Shown: positions 1 through 6,820 of the stretch, in pieces
Numbering within the stretch: position 1 is the stretch's first letter
How the letters are laid out: every line of letters starts with the position of its first letter
Assembly (NCBI GenBank): GCA_947462425.1
Contig: CANHPI010000001.1
Span: 1-26,106 of the forward strand
From: Bacteroidota bacterium
GTDB taxonomy: Bacteria > Bacteroidota > Bacteroidia > B-17B0 > B-17BO
Reading direction: 5' to 3'
Length of the DNA: 26,106 nt
Position numbers and translations under genes: made by a program
The notes under the pieces: generated by a model
Seen by the model: the letters and a program-made list of their open reading frames with translations, nothing else
Told to the model about the DNA's origin: nothing
Database searches by the model: none

Positions 1-55
1 GCCATGTATCTTCATTTGTGTTTGTGCGTTCAGGCACATGGCTATTTCATATGTA
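1..55. repeat. Copy 1 of a ~50-bp direct repeat with hairpin potential
   Basis: This stretch shares two blocks with 89-138: TATCTTCATTTGTGTTT (7-23 here) and GCTATTTCATAT (41-52 here). GCCATGT at 1-7 is the exact reverse complement of ACATGGC at 36-42, so a transcript could form a 7-bp stem around the first shared block. The copy begins at the window edge and further copies may lie outside. Function unknown. Confidence 0.55.
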
Positions 56-88
56 GATATTATTGTTTTTTAGTTGTCATATGGTTTA

Positions 89-138
89 GCCAGTTTATCT
101 TCATTTGTGTTTTAGCAAACATAGCTATTTCATATTAA
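89..138. repeat. Copy 2 of the ~50-bp direct repeat
   Basis: Shares TATCTTCATTTGTGTTT (96-112) and GCTATTTCATAT (124-135) with the copy at 1-55, with a shorter, diverged middle. GCCAGTTT at 89-96 can pair imperfectly with AAACATAGC at 117-125 (one mismatch, one bulge), so the hairpin is roughly kept although its arms have changed. The two copies start 88 bp apart. Confidence 0.5.
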
Positions 139-330
139 TGTAATTTTTTATTAGGACTAAGATAGTGAAGTTTCTTTATCTCAGTATCACTTTCTTTTAT
201 TGGTAGTGTTTTATTTAATATCAAAATTTAAAAATTAATTATGTATTTAGAGCTTGAAAGAACACCAACAAGGAATACAATTATTGAATTTGATTGATGC
301 ATTCTTTTATAGGGCGCTATAAAGGACTAA
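139..330. other. Gene-free AT-rich stretch
   Basis: Together with the repeat pair this makes 330 bp without a recognisable gene at the window start. The only open frame noticed is an 18-codon one on the plus strand at 241-297, with no supporting signal. GCGCT (314-318) and AGCGC (340-344) could form a weak 5-bp stem at the end of the permease gene, but no T-run follows on the transcribed strand, so it is not called a terminator. Confidence 0.5.
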
Positions 331-1131
331 CTAATAATAAGCGCTTAACACATCATATCCATATTTTACAATCATTACAGTAACAATTACTAAAAAAATA
401 ATACGCACAAATCCGTTTCCTTTTTTTAATGCCAAAGTGCTACCAATAAAACTGCCAAGGATATTGAATACTGCTAATAAAAAAGCGAGTTGTAAAATAT
501 AATCACCCTGCTTAATAAAAACAATTAGTGCCGAGATGTTTGTGATACAATTAACTATTTTAGCGTATGCTGATGCTTTTACAAATTCGAAACCTAAAAT
601 GACAACAAATCCTAAAACAAAAAAGCTTCCGGTGCCAGGACCAAAAAACCCGTCATAAAAACCTACAACTAAACCTATAGCTGAACCGTAAAGCATTTGT
701 TTTTTTAGTGTTAGTTCTTTTGTTTCATGAGCCCCTAAATTCTTTTTAAAAAAAGTATAAATAGCTATGGCAATTAGGATGACTAAAATAACAGGTTTGA
801 GAATAGTAGAATCAATGTGGCTGACGATTTTTGCGCCCAAAAAAGAAGAAATAAAACAACTTAAAGCAATGACAGCAAGTAATTTATAATTAAAGGTTAT
901 TTTTTTAGCATACTTAAATGCAGCAATTGAGGTGCCTGCAAGAGCTGCAATTTTATTTGTTCCAAACAAAACTGGTAATGGCATTTTTGGAAATGTAATT
1001 AATAAAAAAGGTGTTTGTATTAATCCGCCGCCTCCAACCACCGCATCAATAAATCCAGCTGTAAAAGCAGAAAGTGCTAGTAAGAATAGTGTTATAAAGC
1101 CAAAATCTGTATAGATACTGAGGATACTCAT
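331..1131 (-). CDS. yfcA: TSUP family permease, YfcA type (sulfite exporter TauE/SafE-like)
   Basis: A 266-residue inner-membrane protein with about eight hydrophobic segments. It has the two internally repeated motifs of the TSUP (TauE/SafE) family, each at the start of one half: GFIDAVVGGGGLIQTP near residues 26-41 and GFYDGFFGPGTGSFF near residues 157-171. Both, and the GTNK motif after the first, closely match E. coli YfcA as I remember it, so I use that name. Family members are proposed to move organosulfur compounds or sulfite; the substrate here cannot be read from sequence. The ATG lies 37 bp from a terminator palindrome that ends the upstream ppiD gene, so the permease either has its own promoter squeezed into that gap or depends on readthrough. 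I saw no convincing promoter there. Confidence 0.88.
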   Translation of the reverse strand: MSILSIYTDFGFITLFLLALSAFTAGFIDAVVGGGGLIQTPFLLITFPKMPLPVLFGTNKIAALAGTSIAAFKYAKKITFNYKLLAVIALSCFISSFLGAKIVSHIDSTILKPVILVILIAIAIYTFFKKNLGAHETKELTLKKQMLYGSAIGLVVGFYDGFFGPGTGSFFVLGFVVILGFEFVKASAYAKIVNCITNISALIVFIKQGDYILQLAFLLAVFNILGSFIGSTLALKKGNGFVRIIFLVIVTVMIVKYGYDVLSAYY

Positions 1132-1168
1132 GAACGACGATGATAAATTTATATTTAGGTTGAAGCAT

Positions 1169-1204
1169 AAAAAAACTCCTGTTAAATTTAACAGGAGTTT
1201 TTTT
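1169..1204 (-). terminator. Perfect palindromic intrinsic terminator after ppiD
   Basis: A perfect 18+18 inverted repeat. Each arm has seven A (or T), then ACTCCTG-type sequence, then TTAAA, with the centre at AAATTT. On the minus strand the stem ends in a run of seven T. It starts 14 bp past the ppiD stop codon and, being symmetric, could stop transcription in both directions. A near-identical element lies at 11786-11821. Confidence 0.9.
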
Positions 1205-1217
1205 TAAGTTATGTTTT

Positions 1218-3374
1218 TTAGAAGTCAAATTTACCTCTGTGGTCTTCAATGTTCGCTTTCTCTTTTAAAGCATCAAATAATTCATAGTCCACACGACCAG
1301 TATTCATTTGTTCAATTTCTTTTTGTTTTCCTTTAAAATCTTGTGGTAGTACTGCTTCTTTTACTGATGATACATTTACAACAAATACACCGTTATCACC
1401 TTTAATAGCCTTACTTGTTGCACCAGCTTTCATCGCCGCTGCTGTACCAATTAATGCATCTTCTCTTCCAATTGCCGCAACATTGTAAGCAGAGAAAGTT
1501 AAGTTGTCAGATTTTTCAGAGGTTAAACCCATCTTAGATGCTATATCATCAATAGATTTAGATGAGCCTGCTTTTGTATTAAATTCAGTCATAAAAGTTT
1601 CTGCTTTTTTATCACGAATAGTTTTAGCAGTTACATCGTCTTTAACATCTTCTAAAGGCGCAATACCTTTGTCTTTAATGCCAACTAAATGAGCAACAAC
1701 AAATCTATCTTTAAATTCAAATACGGGAGATATTTCTCCTTTTTTAGCTTTATAAACCCAACGTACTAAATCTTTAGCAACTTCTAATCCTGGTAAGGTT
1801 TTATCTCCTTCTTTAATATTTTCGGCAATACGTTTGTTTAATTTTTCAGCATCAACACTTTTGTTAAACGCATCGCTAGTTTGATTTTTACCAGCAAAAT
1901 CACTTGCTGTTTTATAATATTCTTGACTTGTTTCTCCGCTTGGCGCAATTAACTTAGTAATTTGAGCAACCGTGTATGAGTTATGACGAGTTTTAGAAAC
2001 GTTTAAAACTTCAATAATATGGAATCCAAATTGAGTTGGCACGATAGTTATATTTCCAACTGTTCCTTGTAAACCGGCATTTTTAAATGGATCTACAAAA
2101 CCTTTGTTTTCATCAAACCAACCATAATCTCCACCTTTGTCGATAGAACCTAAATCATCAGACATTGTTTTTACTAAAGTGTCAAATTTTACTTGCTTAG
2201 ATTTTATTAATACTAATAAACTATCCGCAATACGTTTTGCAACCTCAGGTGTACGCTGTGTTTGTGTTTTTTGACTTTGTAATCCAATTAAAATGTGGCG
2301 TACTTTTGCAGAATCTGCTATTGATTTTATATCTGCTAATTTGTAAATTTTGATAAATGTGCCTTCAACATATGGCCCGTAAACTGTTCCTTTAGATGCC
2401 TCAAATACTGTTGAATCATTGATAATCATGTTTTTTTTGCTATAGCTAGCAATATTTACCGCACCACCTTCGCTTTCTTGAGCTATATAAGAGGAATCCT
2501 CTAATGCTGTTTTTGTTTTAAATTCATCTGTTGCGCGTTGAGCATCTTTCATTATCGCCTCGTAATCTCCTTTTGATGGCATCACATCATAAGCAATGTA
2601 TTCAATTTTACGAGTAGCATCCTTTACTTTGTAATTATTTTGGTGTTTATTGTAGTATGAAGAAATTTCATCTTCGGTAACTTTTACAGTTGAATCAGGA
2701 ACAGATGAATAACGTTTCATAACGAAAGCAGCATTAACTTGTTTATTTTGTGCAATAAACAAATCTTTAGCTTCTGCTGTAGTTACGTATAATCCTTTTT
2801 TAATAGCGTTGTTGTATTTTTCAGCAGCGCGAACTTCTAATATGGATTTTTCTAACTGTTGCCAAAATTTTTCTTGCTCAGCATTCATTTGCCCTACCCA
2901 CTGATTTAATTTTGTAAGGTCTAACGTTCCATCTGCACGAGCAAAACCTTCGTATACTTTACCTGTTTTTTGATCAGTTAATTGTTGAATAACATATTGG
3001 TGAGGATGCACTAACATTAAGTCGTATAACTCATCTTCAGATACCGCAATACCTAATTTTTTATATTCTAACTTAATTACTCTATCATTAATCATTTGAC
3101 TCCAAACAGATTCAACGATTTGTTCTTTAGTTTTATCATCTATTGTTGTATTTGGATTTGATTGCTGAATTTGAGCAATTTGTTCATTTACCTTAGCGCT
3201 AAATGCGGGATAATCAATTTTATCTCCGTTAATTTTACCAACTTCTAAATCTTGGTTAGAGAATAGCGCACTACCAGAGCCAAGTAAACTCTCTAAAATA
3301 AAGATTACTAGGGCTAAGCCAACTATACCAACTAAAAGACTTGTTTTGCTACGTATTTTTTCTAAAACGCTCAT
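1218..3374 (-). CDS. ppiD: PpiD/SurA-type peptidyl-prolyl cis-trans isomerase, membrane anchored
   Basis: A 718-residue periplasmic folding factor of PpiD layout. A short basic N-terminus is followed by one membrane anchor at about residues 12-32, then a SurA_N-like helical chaperone region to roughly 220. A parvulin (PpiC) domain lies at about 355-460; it begins SAKVRHILI and contains GGDYGWF and the closing FGFHIIEVL typical of the fold. A long C-terminal part follows, with what may be a degenerate second parvulin-like unit. PpiD acts beside the Sec translocon on newly exported proteins. The length fits Bacteroidota PpiD proteins, which are longer than E. coli PpiD (about 620). It sits downstream of the envelope block (lptC, outer-membrane protein) but is 146 bp from it and has its own -7-like box at 3397-3404. 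A strong terminator follows. Confidence 0.9.
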   Translation of the reverse strand: MSVLEKIRSKTSLLVGIVGLALVIFILESLLGSGSALFSNQDLEVGKINGDKIDYPAFSAKVNEQIAQIQQSNPNTTIDDKTKEQIVESVWSQMINDRVIKLEYKKLGIAVSEDELYDLMLVHPHQYVIQQLTDQKTGKVYEGFARADGTLDLTKLNQWVGQMNAEQEKFWQQLEKSILEVRAAEKYNNAIKKGLYVTTAEAKDLFIAQNKQVNAAFVMKRYSSVPDSTVKVTEDEISSYYNKHQNNYKVKDATRKIEYIAYDVMPSKGDYEAIMKDAQRATDEFKTKTALEDSSYIAQESEGGAVNIASYSKKNMIINDSTVFEASKGTVYGPYVEGTFIKIYKLADIKSIADSAKVRHILIGLQSQKTQTQRTPEVAKRIADSLLVLIKSKQVKFDTLVKTMSDDLGSIDKGGDYGWFDENKGFVDPFKNAGLQGTVGNITIVPTQFGFHIIEVLNVSKTRHNSYTVAQITKLIAPSGETSQEYYKTASDFAGKNQTSDAFNKSVDAEKLNKRIAENIKEGDKTLPGLEVAKDLVRWVYKAKKGEISPVFEFKDRFVVAHLVGIKDKGIAPLEDVKDDVTAKTIRDKKAETFMTEFNTKAGSSKSIDDIASKMGLTSEKSDNLTFSAYNVAAIGREDALIGTAAAMKAGATSKAIKGDNGVFVVNVSSVKEAVLPQDFKGKQKEIEQMNTGRVDYELFDALKEKANIEDHRGKFDF

Positions 3375-3396
3375 ATTGTTTATTATTTAGGGAATG

Positions 3397-3404
3397 CAAA
3401 GATA
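3397..3404 (-). promoter_or_regulatory. Candidate Bacteroidota -7 box for ppiD
   Basis: The minus strand reads TATCTTTG, an exact match to the TANNTTTG -7 consensus of the Bacteroidota housekeeping sigma factor, 23 bp ahead of the ppiD ATG. The expected -33 TTTG is not clean (a T-rich TTTTTCG lies near the right distance), so this is a candidate only. Confidence 0.4.
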
Positions 3405-3460
3405 AAATTATTGCTGAAAAACGAAAAATTAATTACAAATAAATTTAGACGTCGTTTTAG

Positions 3461-3473
3461 CTAAGAATCTTAG
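3461..3473. other. Short perfect palindrome between the small membrane gene and ppiD
   Basis: CTAAGAATCTTAG has 6-bp arms around a central A. It lies 48 bp past the stop of the small membrane protein gene and about 57 bp upstream of the candidate ppiD -7 box. No T-run follows on the minus strand, so it reads better as an operator-like site or chance palindrome than as a terminator. Confidence 0.3.
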
Positions 3474-3520
3474 TTTTGTTAGAGCTAATTTCAAACAGCA
3501 AGCACTTAATTCAAACTTTA

Positions 3521-3730
3521 TTATTTTCTAGGTTGGTTGTTAGCTAAACGATCTTGGTTTTTTCGTTGATAGCGGCGTAATAAATACATGATTGAAGCAA
3601 TAATAAAAACAAATGTAAAGTATAAGGCACTATCCCAGTTGTTCATTATCAAAAAATAAATACTGATTGCTGCGCAGCCAATAGCTGTTATCAGCCATAT
3701 AATTTCTAATATTTTAAAAAATTTACTCAT
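3521..3730 (-). CDS. Small two-helix membrane protein, function unknown
   Basis: Encodes 69 residues with two hydrophobic helices (about 7-28 and 34-52) and a basic, Arg/Lys/Asn-rich tail, so most of it would lie in the inner membrane with the charged tail probably cytoplasmic. I do not recognise the family. The ATG follows the lptC stop codon after only 2 bp, which argues strongly for co-translation with lptC and for a real gene despite its size. A role in envelope assembly is inferred from position only. In related genomes, as I remember, a CNNM/CorC-type (hemolysin-like) gene often follows lptC before ppiD; none is present here. Confidence 0.7.
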   Translation of the reverse strand: MSKFFKILEIIWLITAIGCAAISIYFLIMNNWDSALYFTFVFIIASIMYLLRRYQRKNQDRLANNQPRK

Positions 3731-3732
3731 AA

Positions 3733-4299
3733 TTATAATTGATTGTCATCTACTCTAATTGTTCCAGATACTTCTTTAATCTCATATTGTGTAAAATCTT
3801 GATTTGCTTCTAAGCCTTTACCCATGATAATTTCTTTAGCAGTTGTTATTTTTACAAAATCATCAGAAGTAATTTTCTTTTTTTCTTCATCCCAAATTAA
3901 ATGCTCTGTATTTAATTTTTCGCCATTTACGTTTACTACTTCAACATTATATTTCACCTCCATGCGTTTACTGTTTTCATAGCGAACGCCGTAATTTGAT
4001 TTTAATGTGGTTGATTCTTTTCCGTTTTGATCATAAAAGATAACAAAAAGTCCTTTAGGCATAATAGTAATGGGTTCTTTAACATCCTTTTCGTATTTCA
4101 GCATTTGAGGTGTAATTAACTTTATCTTTAAAAGGGTTGAGTCGGAATACAGCATTGTAACGCCTTTGCCTGTTAATGAAGGCATGGCTACTTTTTTTCC
4201 AAGAGCCATTATTTCATCTCTGTTAGTTTGGCAAGATGAAATTGCAAAAACAAATACTATTATAAAAAACAGTTGAGCAATGTTTTTAAATGCAGACAT
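3733..4299 (-). CDS. lptC: LptC-family LPS export lipoprotein
   Basis: A 188-residue LptC-family protein. It has a hydrophobic N-terminal segment ending AISSC (Cys23), a lipobox, then a beta-rich domain with PSLTGKGVTMLYSDS near the start and ITSDDFVKITT, MGKGLEANQDFTQYEI and VSGTI towards the end, the usual LptC beta-jellyroll pattern. In the Lpt machine, LptC links the LptB2FG transporter to periplasmic LptA and passes lipopolysaccharide outward. E. coli LptC is held by a membrane helix; a lipid-anchored version, as here, is common in Bacteroidota. I chose the ATG at 4299 because it puts the signal peptide at the N-terminus and leaves 10 bp after the upstream stop. The longer frame opening at 4374 would add 25 residues lying inside the upstream gene. 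Confidence 0.85.
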   Translation of the reverse strand: MSAFKNIAQLFFIIVFVFAISSCQTNRDEIMALGKKVAMPSLTGKGVTMLYSDSTLLKIKLITPQMLKYEKDVKEPITIMPKGLFVIFYDQNGKESTTLKSNYGVRYENSKRMEVKYNVEVVNVNGEKLNTEHLIWDEEKKKITSDDFVKITTAKEIIMGKGLEANQDFTQYEIKEVSGTIRVDDNQL

Positions 4300-4309
4300 T
4301 AATATAAAA

Positions 4310-5773
4310 TTAGTCGTATTTGTATTTAATAAACCAGCGTTTATTAAATGTAAAACCAAGCACAAGACGAACATAATCTTCTTGTAATAACTTATTATTT
4401 ACAGTGCCCATTTTACCATACTGAGCAGAAATATTTACTATGGCAATGTCATCAAAACGACCAATGCCAACCGGTAATCCCAATCCTGCAGAAATAAAGT
4501 AATTACTGATTGATGTGTTTTTTAAGTCTAAGTATCCATCTGAATATGAAACACCTAAGCGGTATTGTATTCTTTTTATGTAATTTGAAGAGCCATAGGC
4601 TAGTTTATTTGGTATGTAATTTAATCCCGCAGACACCCTGTAGCTATTTTTAAAATCAGCACTTGGCGTGTCAAAGTATTTAAAACCACTCCAGTTAGTT
4701 GTAGCAGCATCCATTAATAGGTTTAATTTCTCTCCTTTTTTAATTGAAAAGCCAACCCCCATTTCTAATGGCAATTTAACGGTTCCTGCAATGTTTTGAG
4801 AATTAAGAACAGTATCTTTTGGTCGTTCGATACCAAAACCATCAATCGTGTAATTGTAAATAATATTATTTTGTTTAGCGCTAATTGAGGAAGGAATATT
4901 AACAAAAAAGCCGAAACCTATTTTTATTTTTTGTTTTAAAAGTCGGTGTTGTCCTTTTGATTTGATAGAATCAATAGTAAAATGTGTTTGTAAACCACCA
5001 TTAAAAGTAAAATCTGATACTTGTATCGAACGTTCTCTTTTTGAATTGAAGTACGTTATGGTTCCCGGATAGATGACATCAGTAGTTTGATTAATTGTTC
5101 CAAATAAATAATTTGCAGTTCCACCAATCGAAAACTCAGATACTAATTGTTTAATCAACTTTTTTCTTTTGTATTTACTAGTCTCTCTGTATTTGATAAG
5201 AGAATCGGCTAATGCAGAGTTGTAAAATTTTGATGTTTGTTTTTTAAATGGCTTTAATCCTAAGCCTAAAAAAACTTTATTAACACCACCATTTCCATTA
5301 AAAATATAGTTCATTGTGCCTACACCCGCATATTCCTGCGTGGATGTAATTTTGTACCCAACCGTTGTATATGGCATTATGCCAAAAGCTGCTCCACCAA
5401 ATCGTTTTATTGGGAAGCCAACAGATCCATAAGAAAAATTAATATTTTTTTTATTAATAGAGGATTCATTACTGCTAATTTTCGTGAAATTTGCCTGTCC
5501 TCCTAATTCAAAAGTAGTTAGTTTTATTCCTGCTAATCCGGCAGGATTTGCAGCATTAATAAAAAATGGGGCTATTGTATCTTGATGATATGCAATAAAA
5601 GTACCTCCCATAGCTACCGGCGTAGCAAATGTTTGTAAGTTTAACTCTCCTAACCCATAACGGGAATATGGGCTTGATGTTAAAACCTGAGATATAGATA
5701 AATTACTGATGCTTAAAAAAGCAAGAGTTATGAAAGTTGTTTTCAAAAAAGAAGTATTTTTATTTATTTTCAA
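4310..5773 (-). CDS. Bacteroidota outer-membrane beta-barrel protein
   Basis: A 487-residue protein with a cleavable signal peptide (about residues 1-29, ending SISQ) followed by an amphipathic, Gly/aromatic-rich beta-strand pattern ending in KYD, as in an outer-membrane barrel. The mature N-terminus, with TSSPYSRYGLGE, belongs to an uncharacterised Bacteroidota outer-membrane protein group commonly found beside coaX and lptC; the details resemble FadL/OmpP1 barrels, but I cannot assign a substrate. The start codon is TTG at 5771-5773, 11 bp inside the end of coaX (14-bp overlap). An in-frame stop lies 9 bp upstream and no ATG occurs before the signal peptide ends, so TTG (or the TTG ten codons on) is forced. 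Overlap plus a weak start suggests translational coupling to coaX. Confidence 0.8.
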   Translation of the reverse strand: MKINKNTSFLKTTFITLAFLSISNLSISQVLTSSPYSRYGLGELNLQTFATPVAMGGTFIAYHQDTIAPFFINAANPAGLAGIKLTTFELGGQANFTKISSNESSINKKNINFSYGSVGFPIKRFGGAAFGIMPYTTVGYKITSTQEYAGVGTMNYIFNGNGGVNKVFLGLGLKPFKKQTSKFYNSALADSLIKYRETSKYKRKKLIKQLVSEFSIGGTANYLFGTINQTTDVIYPGTITYFNSKRERSIQVSDFTFNGGLQTHFTIDSIKSKGQHRLLKQKIKIGFGFFVNIPSSISAKQNNIIYNYTIDGFGIERPKDTVLNSQNIAGTVKLPLEMGVGFSIKKGEKLNLLMDAATTNWSGFKYFDTPSADFKNSYRVSAGLNYIPNKLAYGSSNYIKRIQYRLGVSYSDGYLDLKNTSISNYFISAGLGLPVGIGRFDDIAIVNISAQYGKMGTVNNKLLQEDYVRLVLGFTFNKRWFIKYKYD

Positions 5774-6488
5774 GATTATAGTTTAAAATATCGTTTAATC
5801 CTTTTAAAATTAAATTTTGGTGGGCAAAGATGCTATTTTTTAACCGTTTTGCCAAGTATTCGCAATCCCCACCTGTTAAAATGCAAATTAAGTTTGTAAA
5901 TTGGGTATTATATTGGTTAATAATGCCGTCAATTTCTTCTACCGTTCCGTTTAATATTCCCGACAATATGGAGTTTTGTGTATTTGTACCTATTAAATCG
6001 GAATATGTTTCATCAAAGCTAATTAACGGTAATTTACTGGTAAATTGATTTAAGGATTTAAATTTCATTTGAATTCCGGGCGAAATACCTCCGCCCAAGT
6101 ACTCATTTTTTGAATTTGTGAAATTATACTTAATACATGTGCCTGCATCTACTATCAGTAAATTTGTATTTGGATATAAAAAATACCCTCCAACTGAAGC
6201 TATAATGCGATCAGAACCTAAGGTAGAAACGGATTGATATAAATTTTTTAAGGGAATATTTGTATCAACCGTAAAAATCTGGGTAGGAATTATGGCATTA
6301 AAACTATCATAAAAATTTCCTAAGCCTTCAACTACGCTTGCAATTATTGCATTTTTTGCTTCAGAAATGAATAACTTGTCGGATATAAGTTCTGATACTG
6401 TATTGTATGATTTATTTTTAAAGAGTATATTTTCCTTAAACAACGCTGCTTTTATGCGAGTATTACCTATATCTACAACTAAATTCAA
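5760..6488 (-). CDS. coaX: Type III pantothenate kinase
   Basis: A 242-residue CoaX, which phosphorylates pantothenate to 4'-phosphopantothenate, the first step of coenzyme A synthesis, in the cytoplasm. The acetate/sugar kinase-Hsp70-actin motifs are in order: DIGNTRIK at residue 6, GSDR at 91 (usually GADR), DAGTC at 114, GGGISPG at 132, GTNTQNSI near 167 and TGGD at 205. The length is normal (about 240-260). The start is TTG at 6486-6488, giving MNLVVDIGNT; an in-frame TAA lies one codon upstream, and no ATG precedes the first motif, so TTG is the only sensible start. It heads the block coaX, outer-membrane protein, lptC, small membrane protein, and is divergent from tRNA-Phe across 108 bp. 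Confidence 0.93.
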   Translation of the reverse strand: MNLVVDIGNTRIKAALFKENILFKNKSYNTVSELISDKLFISEAKNAIIASVVEGLGNFYDSFNAIIPTQIFTVDTNIPLKNLYQSVSTLGSDRIIASVGGYFLYPNTNLLIVDAGTCIKYNFTNSKNEYLGGGISPGIQMKFKSLNQFTSKLPLISFDETYSDLIGTNTQNSILSGILNGTVEEIDGIINQYNTQFTNLICILTGGDCEYLAKRLKNSIFAHQNLILKGLNDILNYNLENK

Positions 6489-6551
6489 TGTTTATAAAAG
6501 TAAGAAAATACTATTACACCAAACTTCTATTTAAGATTTTTTAATATTTCT

Positions 6552-6581
6552 TTTGCATTATAAATAATTCTCTTAAATTTG
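6552..6581 (+). promoter_or_regulatory. Promoter of tRNA-Phe (TTTG / TANNTTTG type)
   Basis: TTTG at 6552-6555 and TAAATTTG at 6574-6581, separated by 18 bp, match the Bacteroidota -33 and -7 elements. The tRNA begins 15 bp after the -7 box, the right distance for transcription to start a few bases ahead of the mature 5' end. This is the cleanest promoter in the window. Confidence 0.75.
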
Positions 6582-6596
6582 CAGCCCGAATACGAT

Positions 6597-6669
6597 GGTA
6601 CCTTAGCTCAGTCGGTAGAGCAACAGACTGAAAATCTGTGTGTCCCTGGTTCGATTCCTGGAGGTACCA
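6597..6669 (+). tRNA. tRNA-Phe (GAA anticodon)
   Basis: A 73-base tRNA. The acceptor stem GGTACCT (6597-6603) pairs fully with 6662-6668. The D-stem is GCTC/GAGC, the anticodon stem ACAGA/TCTGT, and the loop CTGAAAA carries GAA at 6630-6632, reading Phe codons. The T-loop is TTCGATT. The discriminator is A and CCA is not encoded. The T-stem is CCTGG on both sides, leaving a T-T mismatch at its middle pair (6647/6659). It has its own promoter and terminator and is the only plus-strand gene here. Confidence 0.96.
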
Positions 6670-6680
6670 CAAGTAAAAAT

Positions 6681-6714
6681 AAAAACCCTTGATAGAAGTC
6701 TATCAAGGGTTTTT
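6681..6714 (+). terminator. Bidirectional intrinsic terminator after tRNA-Phe
   Basis: A perfect 15-bp stem (AAAAACCCTTGATAG at 6681-6695 with its complement at 6700-6714) around the loop AAGT, with T5 on the plus strand and, by symmetry, T5 on the minus strand. It lies 11 bp after the tRNA and also 106 bp past the stop of the convergent TPR gene, so it can serve both. Confidence 0.92.
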
Positions 6715-6820
6715 AAATTATTAGCATTAATATTTTGACATCCATTATCAAAAAGAACGTTAACTGTTTTCTTTGAATAAGTTCAACCAAAACGCATTTT
6801 AAACAAGCTTTAACTATTTT

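Noticed and set aside
1..138. Possible CRISPR array
   Set aside because: Only two diverged copies of unequal length are present and no cas genes are near; the hairpin repeat pair is a better description.
241..297. An 18-codon plus-strand open frame in the first intergenic stretch
   Set aside because: Too short, no promoter or conserved neighbour; a resemblance to the start of a larger protein family could not be supported, so neither a gene nor a pseudogene is called.
4300..4374. A longer LptC starting at 4374
   Set aside because: The extra 25 residues lie inside the upstream gene and would bury the lipoprotein signal; the ATG at 4299 fits better.
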